64,000 bases of DNA from assembly GCA_021234155.1 (NCBI GenBank), contig JAJEKV010000063.1, forward strand, positions 3,189,179-3,253,178, in the 5' to 3' direction. The notes under the pieces were generated by a model that was given only the letters and a program-made list of their open reading frames with translations, was not told where the DNA came from and did not search any database. This document shows positions 57,645-64,000 of the stretch, one piece after another. A program made the translations under genes and the position numbers. Origin of the DNA: Isoetes taiwanensis (taxonomy: Eukaryota > Streptophyta > Lycopodiopsida > Isoetales > Isoetaceae). Numbering within the stretch: position 1 is the first letter of the stretch; the number at the start of each line of letters is the position of its first letter.

Positions 57645-59275
57645 TGACGCTCCTCGCTAAAATATCACGGCGTGGTACGCGGCGGCAGAAATCCCCCATC
57701 GGTCCATCAACCGCATGGGCCTCCGTTTCAACCCGCCACACGAAGAATCCTAGTGCGGGCAGGGGACACGAAGGTGTCTTGCGCGCCCTTCCCCTATGGG
57801 CTCCTATCACAGCGGAAGCATAAACAACGTCAGAACTAGCAATAACAATACAACATACTACCTCGAAGGGTAGTCCATCACATATCCACAACTGCAAAGA
57901 AGATAATCCTATGCCATAAAACATAAGAGCTCCTACCCATGGCTCCGACTCATAAGGAGGATGACTGACTGGCTAGGCCTCAAGATAGAGCAGACCGAGT
58001 CATAACAATGGCGGGGCTGGCTATAGACAATGGCTAGGGTTGACCACTCCATCCGCCCCTCCTGTGCATACTTTGCAGATGGGCTAAATCAGGCTCTGGC
58101 ATGACTCTAGCCTTCCGGATACGCAATCCCATGGCATCACCCATCGGGACTACTCCAGGTTGCATCTCCCCCGTCCGATGAGGCAGGAAGGGTTGCATCT
58201 CCCTCCCCTGTGGTCTAGAGGTGCCGTGGGCTAGAGAATCGTGGCACACACACCATTCTGCACCGACTTGACCCCCAAAGAGAGCCAAGCCAACACTTGC
58301 AGCTCGAGAGGTGTGGCAACACCATTGCCCCTGGGAGGTGTCAGGACCCATGCCCGCCCACAACCTAAGTGACCCACCATAAGCCTAGCCCACTATGGGA
58401 TCCCCAAGCCCCCCACTCTGCCGGGGATCCTCCCTCCACTTTCCCTCTAGCCCCCAAGTATGTGCAGGCTGAGTCATAACATAGCCTCGATAGCCCGGGT
58501 GGGCTCCTATGCACGCCGCAACTAATAGGAACTAAGGGGTCTAATCTAGAAGCATACTACATATGGCTCTAGGTCTCTACCCCCCTTCCCAATACAAGAG
58601 GAGCAAACATGATCAACCATCATCACATAATCATCACATCATGAGAATAATCATAAGAAGAACATCTTAACCTAATCATACAAATCTAACTAATAGTTAG
58701 GGTTCATTGATTAGGGTTCAAGATGTTGAATATGGGTTCTAGGATGGCTCTACTCTAGATACAAGATACTAGCATATCCGGAATGCTAATTCCGGATAAG
58801 CTATCACAACTACTATCCTACATACCGCTCCCGAAGCTCTCCCTCCGCAGGTGTGCCTCCATGGTCTTCGACTCACGAGATGTCTGCTCCTACTCCAAGA
58901 ACAAGTCTACCCCTCGGGGGGCTGCCGCACCAGCCTATGCCATTAACAAGAATCCATGTTCAAACGGGTTTCAAGCAGTAGGTGAGTCTCGGGTGCTAGG
59001 GTGGAAAGAGGCCTAGGGTTAGGGTTTTGACCTATATAAGTTAGGTCCACCTAGGATGCCACGTGGCACCAATCGGGTGAATCCTGTGTGGCGGTGCCCT
59101 AACAGGTTAAGGCCACGCGGATAATGGTCTAACCTATGGTTGGCTAAGTTATGAGAATAACTTGGCCATGCCCCTAATGCCACAATCTATGGTATACAAG
59201 GCTATGAAGATAGACTTGTATAGTGACGGATCCAGAATATAACGCATTTGCATGATATTCCCTCGACCAGCCACA
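57645..59275 (-). repeat. LTR of the chromovirus fossil, about 1.63 kb
   Basis: The plus-strand right edge (CCACA at 59271-59275) reads TGTGG on the minus strand and lies directly after a polypurine tract (AAGGGGGAAA, minus strand). The left edge, TGACGCTCC at 57645, matches the LTR end TGTGACGCTCC at 43150. The LTR is GC-richer than its surroundings and contains TATATAAG-type sequence near 59033. Confidence 0.75.
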
Positions 59276-62200
59276 TTTCCCCCTTAGGACAATGTCGTCC
59301 TCAAGATTGCGCTTAAGGTGACTTAACCTACTTTTATTTGCCCAAAACAACAACATGTCATAACCTTTAGTTTAGTTTAGCAATCAAGTTTTATTAGTTA
59401 AAAGGTCAAAATTTAGGCTATATTTGTACTTATACAAAATTATATAGCCTTAACACCGCTATTTCTTATAATAATTCAAAATACTATTATAAGAGTTATT
59501 AGGGTTCATAATCTAAATTATGGCTCCCCTTATCTTCTCGTGAACGCTGGCTCCTCGTTGAAGTCCTCCTTCTACTTGCCTGCAAAAGGAGCACATTACG
59601 CTAGTTTAGTTAATAATTTGTGGTTTTAGGGGACCACCCCTCTTACCTCCTTGAGTCGAACCTGGCTCAAGGTTGTCCTACTACCTTGCCCAAGATCATG
59701 GCCCTTTCGGATTTGAGCTTAGGGATCATTTAAGATGCTCCCATCATTGCCCATGATCGAAGTGCTACCTTTGTACACCACATCCCCGGATCGAAAGTAC
59801 ACCCTGCATCATGCCCCGAGGGTTTTCAGCTAGGGAACGCCTCACGATCCCATCATCGCCAAGATGATCACTTTTAACCTTCACCATGACCCTCCTACGG
59901 CCGGTGTGCGTACCCGCATCGTGGCATAGAGATCATCCGATCGATGTCCCATCATCGCCCACCATGCCTCATTCCTCACTCACATGACCCTAATGGTCAT
60001 GCACCTCTTGGTGCGTGTGGCCTAGAGAATGCCCTAAAGCATGCATCCCATCATCGCCCACATTTATCCAAGGTTCTCGCACATGCACCCTACTAACTAG
60101 AATGCATGCCGTGCTTAAGGCTAACTAACAACATACTAGCTAACCACCGGCAAGTCGGGCTCCACCAAGTCCAGAGCGACTCACCCATCAAACTCCTTCA
60201 TAAATTCTGGGTATTGTTTCTCCAAATCCTACTTCAATACCCATGCCGCGTCTTCCACGGGTAAGTGCTTTCACATGACCAAATACTGGAGGAATTGAGA
60301 GCACCTAGTCCTCTTGAATGACTTATCAAGAAGCAATTCAGGCACAATTTCAAGTTGATCCTCCGTCATTTCCAACAAAGTTGGAGTAGCCAAAACCTCC
60401 TCAGGGTTAGGATCGTGCCTTTTCAATAAACTTACATGGAAGACCTTAAGGTGGGCCAAGAGATTCCACTTGTAGGCTTGAGAGCCCACTTTTCTCCAAG
60501 ATCCTGAATGGACCGGCCCACCTAGGGCGAGCTTCTTACAATTGCCGATGCGAAGCTTCCCTTGCTTAACCTTTACTTGAGCCAACTTTATCTGCCACAA
60601 CAAAACAACTCCCGAGGAGTTTTATGTCTATCTGCTAGACTCTTTTCGATGTGCCCATGCCGCTGAAGATGTTCTCACACTTCTACCAAAAGCTACTGCA
60701 TACATGCTGTCGTTGTTGAGAAACTTCCACCTAGGGCACTAGAGTATGCCACATAACTAGGGTCAAGCATTGATAACCGGAACTGATCATGGGGGAGACA
60801 TCTTCGATGACTCTTGCTTCATATTATTGTACGTAATTGACCCGGTGGATGTACTCGGCCCATTTGGATTACTTGTTCCAATCATAGTTCCTCAACGAGC
60901 TCTCCAAAATTATGTTGGTGCGTCCCTTTGCCATTTGATCGCAAAAGATAAGCAAAACCCATCAACAAGTTGGTGCAGCTCATGTTGAAGAAGTGTTGCT
61001 AAACGTCGCTAAAGAACTCCGGATCTCTATTGGTGATGATCGACCTACGCCTTCCATGCAGCCTAAACGAACTCTTATGTAGACCCCATGGCTAGATCCA
61101 AGGCTGTGTCTATGGTGTGGCATGGCAAGTATGTGCCCTTTTGATAAACTATATACCACAACCATCAAGGCTTCAAAGCTTCTTGTTGTCCTTGGAAGGC
61201 CAACTATAAAACCCATGTCGAAGACTTCCCTTCATGCGTCGGCACCGCCAAGGTTCCAAAACTCCTAAAATTCGAAGTTGTACCGCCTTTGTCTGCTGGT
61301 GCCACTGACATTCTTGGATATATCCGACTATATCCGCTTTTCATGTCCGCCGAAGTAGCTACTTTAATCTTGAAGTAGACCTTTATAAATTTTGCATAGC
61401 CGGAAATAGGGCTATTATATGTCCTGGAAAATTTTTCTTACTCCTTATGCTTTGAGTATAGTTGTTCTTTGATATTAAAGATTACCTTCCTTTTAAAATA
61501 TTTGAAGGTTTCTCTTTCTTAATCCGTTCTTGCACTCTTTGTAAGGACTAGCCCATCATGTGCTTGAACTCCATGTTGGGAAAGATGGCTTTTCTATCTT
61601 CTTGCCGAATTCGCTTGTCGGGCGGGAGATGGCATTGCAAATTGCCGCTTCAAAAGCTTGCCAATGAGTGGCGACGCCTTAACATCTCCACGGCCGCATG
61701 CTCTTCCATTGATTTGTCAGATCACGATGTCGTCGAAGAGAATTGATGAAGAAATCATCCAAGGAATCTTCAAGATGTCGCCCTCAAATGCATACGAAGT
61801 TGGTGGAGCATTCCATAGACTCAAGAGCATCACCGCGGAAGTGATAGTGCCCATACCAAGTTTTGAAGGAGTCTTATAATTATCTTCCCCTTCATCCTTA
61901 TTTGTCGATTGCCCGAAGCTTAAGTCGATTTTGTAGAAGAATCCCGCTTCTTGGGGCTGATCCATTATGTCGTTGCTTGTTGAGCCGCCCATGGTTGATA
62001 TACACCTTTAAACTTCCATCTTGGCGAAAGGATCCCCACTCCTACAACCGCTTCTTGAGCTCGCTAGCTTCGAAGTGTCGATTCTATAAAGAGCCTTGCT
62101 GATCGGCTCGCCCCGGTGCAAGAGTGATTTCAGACTCTATGCCTCTATAGAGCAAAAGCTCTCAAATTTCACCGAGAGATATATCATGGGACTTCTTGAT

Positions 62201-64000
62201 TAACTTAGAAATTGCCCAAGGCAGCTGCTTTCAAGTAGCATCTTCCTTCTTACTATTAAGTGGCTCGGTCGACAACTTGTTTGCTTGTGTATGACCTCAT
62301 TCCTCATGATGCACTTAAGTAATTGCTTTTATCGACATACGCTGTAACGATTGGAATTACTTAACTTAAATTATAAGGTACTTGCCCTTTAGTGCTGGGA
62401 TAAGTATCTCTTGCTTATAATAATCAATTATTGCTTTAGCCAGCTTTAATATTGCATGCTTATTGTGAGGTCATAATTGCTAATGTACATAAGTTGGTGC
62501 CGATGCTCTACTTTGCTTCGCTTCTAGGTTGATGTCGAACTTGACTCTTGTTCCGTTGGTGCCGCTAATTACTTGGCCTTGGCTTAATTATCGGCCTAGA
62601 TTTAGACTTAAGAGTCTTGCTCTTAAAGATGTCCGCCATCTAGGAGGTGCAAAATTACAAGTTAAAGAACTACTTACATAAATCCTATGGCCACAAGTTA
62701 GTCAAGATGACATTACTTTTGGGCACACATAGAAAACTATATGATTAGATAATTATTCTTGTTTTAGATCTAATCTATACTCTAGGATCTACCCTTTCTT
62801 AATTATTGCCCTCTTGAAATAGCCCCACCTTTGAGTTGATGCCATCTAAGAAGTTGGCCGGACTTATTAGATTGTTTCTCTTCATTTGGTCGGATTATCC
62901 CTTATGTCGCTTGGAAGTACTCGCCATATACATGGTCGACGGTTATCCTATTATTGAATCCTTCTTAGCGAGGTGATCAAACTCACTTAAGAGGTTCCAA
63001 TATGTTGGATATCTCACAAAGAATGTATACAATTATTGTACTCCATACATTTTCTTCCCAATACTTGAAGCTTTGCTCCATTCTTGGGTCCATCTTTCTA
63101 AAGGAAAAGACAAAAAAATCTACACGAAATTTCGTGGCCCATCCCATCATGGATGTTATCACCCATAATTCTAAGAAGCTCAACTATCTAATAGGTCCCC
63201 TAGCTTGCTTAAAGCTGGTATAGTCATTAGTCGTTGGAGTAGCAAGACGATGATTCATAAGTTGTTGAAAAGATCCGGTCTCCTTGAGTTGTTGTATAAT
63301 CATTCCGTGTGCTCTATTCCTTTTGTCGAACATATTCTCGACTCTTGACTCTTCTCGCCCCTAAATGTTGATGTTGATTATCTTCATTAACATTATCCCT
63401 CTTAGTGGACTTGTCGATGTAGTGGCTTACATAAGGCTCGGGTGTTGCATCCCAAAGGCTTGGAGGTCATGTTCACCACTGCTGCAGAATCTTTTCGTGT
63501 TTGACTCATCTCCGCCTTGAAGGTTACAAGATTCGAGGATGATTCTTCTAACTTTGGATTGATATTGTGGTGTTGACCTTGTCGATTCTATTCTTCGCCC
63601 CCCGACTGATTGCATGTCGTTGTTATAAGGTGATGACAATGTTGAGTGCTTTACCACTTCTAACTCAGGCAACTTTCTTGCTTAGAGGAGTTTATGTGCA
63701 TCCATCTACAAGGACTAATCTTGACCGATCAATTAATAATTCCGTATTTGGTCCCTCATGATGCCTCTTTTTGATGGTGCTTTGACCTCCAATCTCTACG
63801 CCCTAAGATTGTCGCGGATCTTGAGATGGGCCGCCGAGGTTGATGTACCGCTCAAGTATCGGGGCCGATGAGGAAGAAATTCCTATTCCCGAGAAGCCCA
63901 CCCTTTGCTGGCTTGTAGTACCTCCTTAGTCCTTAGAAAGTGAGTCGATACATCACAAGTAAGAGGCAAGGAAGACAGATGACAAGTTATGAGCAATGTT
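57645..64000 (-). mobile_element. Ty3/gypsy chromovirus relic (fossil), runs past window end
   Basis: Reading right to left: gag-like region (about 63.7-62.9 kb), reverse transcriptase region (about 61.99-61.72 kb, WNAPPT, FDDIVI), integrase core (about 61.22-60.98 kb, MGFIVGLPRTT), integrase C-terminus (about 60.60-60.42 kb, GPVHSG, FHVSLLKRHDP), chromodomain-like end (about 60.42-60.16 kb), polypurine tract near 59.28 kb, then the LTR. This order and the chromodomain mark the chromovirus branch, whose integrases bind modified histones. It is broken in many places; the 5' LTR is outside the window. The age seems moderate to old. Confidence 0.85.

Noticed and set aside
57301-57924. 207-codon minus-strand open frame
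   Set aside because: It straddles the LTR boundary at 57645, has no family motif and lies in GC-richer DNA where long chance frames are common.

Overview
This window looks like nuclear DNA from a large-genome vascular plant. Two host genes have plant-type introns (GT..AG, clear exon phases) and encode proteins of known plant families. Almost everything else is decayed transposable elements, gene relics and local repeats. LINE 3' ends with TATTC-repeat tails, chromovirus-like and copia-like LTR fossils and low gene density fit a fern or gymnosperm better than a compact angiosperm, but I cannot fix the taxon from sequence alone.

Host genes. (1) 28678-30278 (+): a seven-exon gene for an adrenodoxin-type mitochondrial [2Fe-2S] ferredoxin of 182 residues. 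Every splice junction keeps frame and all four cluster cysteines are present. (2) 46146-48362 (+): a four-exon LPR1-type multicopper oxidase (589 residues if spliced as read). Its frame is open to the end, but the last copper-binding motif is scrambled by small indels that cancel out. Relics of host genes: an ARM-repeat gene (14.1-15.3 kb, +), an LRR receptor kinase (18.3-18.6 kb, -), an eIF3c 5'-half copy (25.2-26.4 kb, -) and a PPR gene (33.8-34.2 kb, +).

Repeats and DNA elements. A 4.39-kb element at 24209-28594 has 19-bp perfect terminal inverted repeats, a TTA target duplication and degenerate minisatellites under each end. It contains the eIF3c fragment, so it looks like a gene-capturing CACTA-like (Pack-type) transposon, and it ends only 83 bp upstream of the ferredoxin ATG. 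Three copies of a short family ending in a GC-rich palindrome lie at 6.8, 21.3 and 36.2 kb. LINE 3' ends lie at 3.3, 10.0, 17.1 and 21.2 kb, and an antisense LINE ORF1-like frame lies at 33 kb. Tandem duplications include a 978-bp one (11.9-13.8 kb). A 37-bp-armed foldback sits at 17.9 kb and a perfect 26-bp palindrome at 31.6 kb.

LTR fossils. 36.7-44.1 kb: a strongly decayed minus-strand LTR element with LTR and primer-site traces. 50.8-56.7 kb: a plus-strand copia relic interrupted by a 1.9-kb insertion with inverted-repeat structure. 57.6-64.0 kb: a minus-strand chromovirus (Ty3/gypsy) relic running off the window end, with a ~1.6-kb LTR related to the one at 43-44 kb. All are treated as broken fossils.

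I found no rRNA, tRNA or CRISPR and no convincing new enzymatic system. The most notable items are the Pack-type element beside the ferredoxin promoter, the oxidase with a compensated scramble of its copper site, and the composite insertion in the copia relic.
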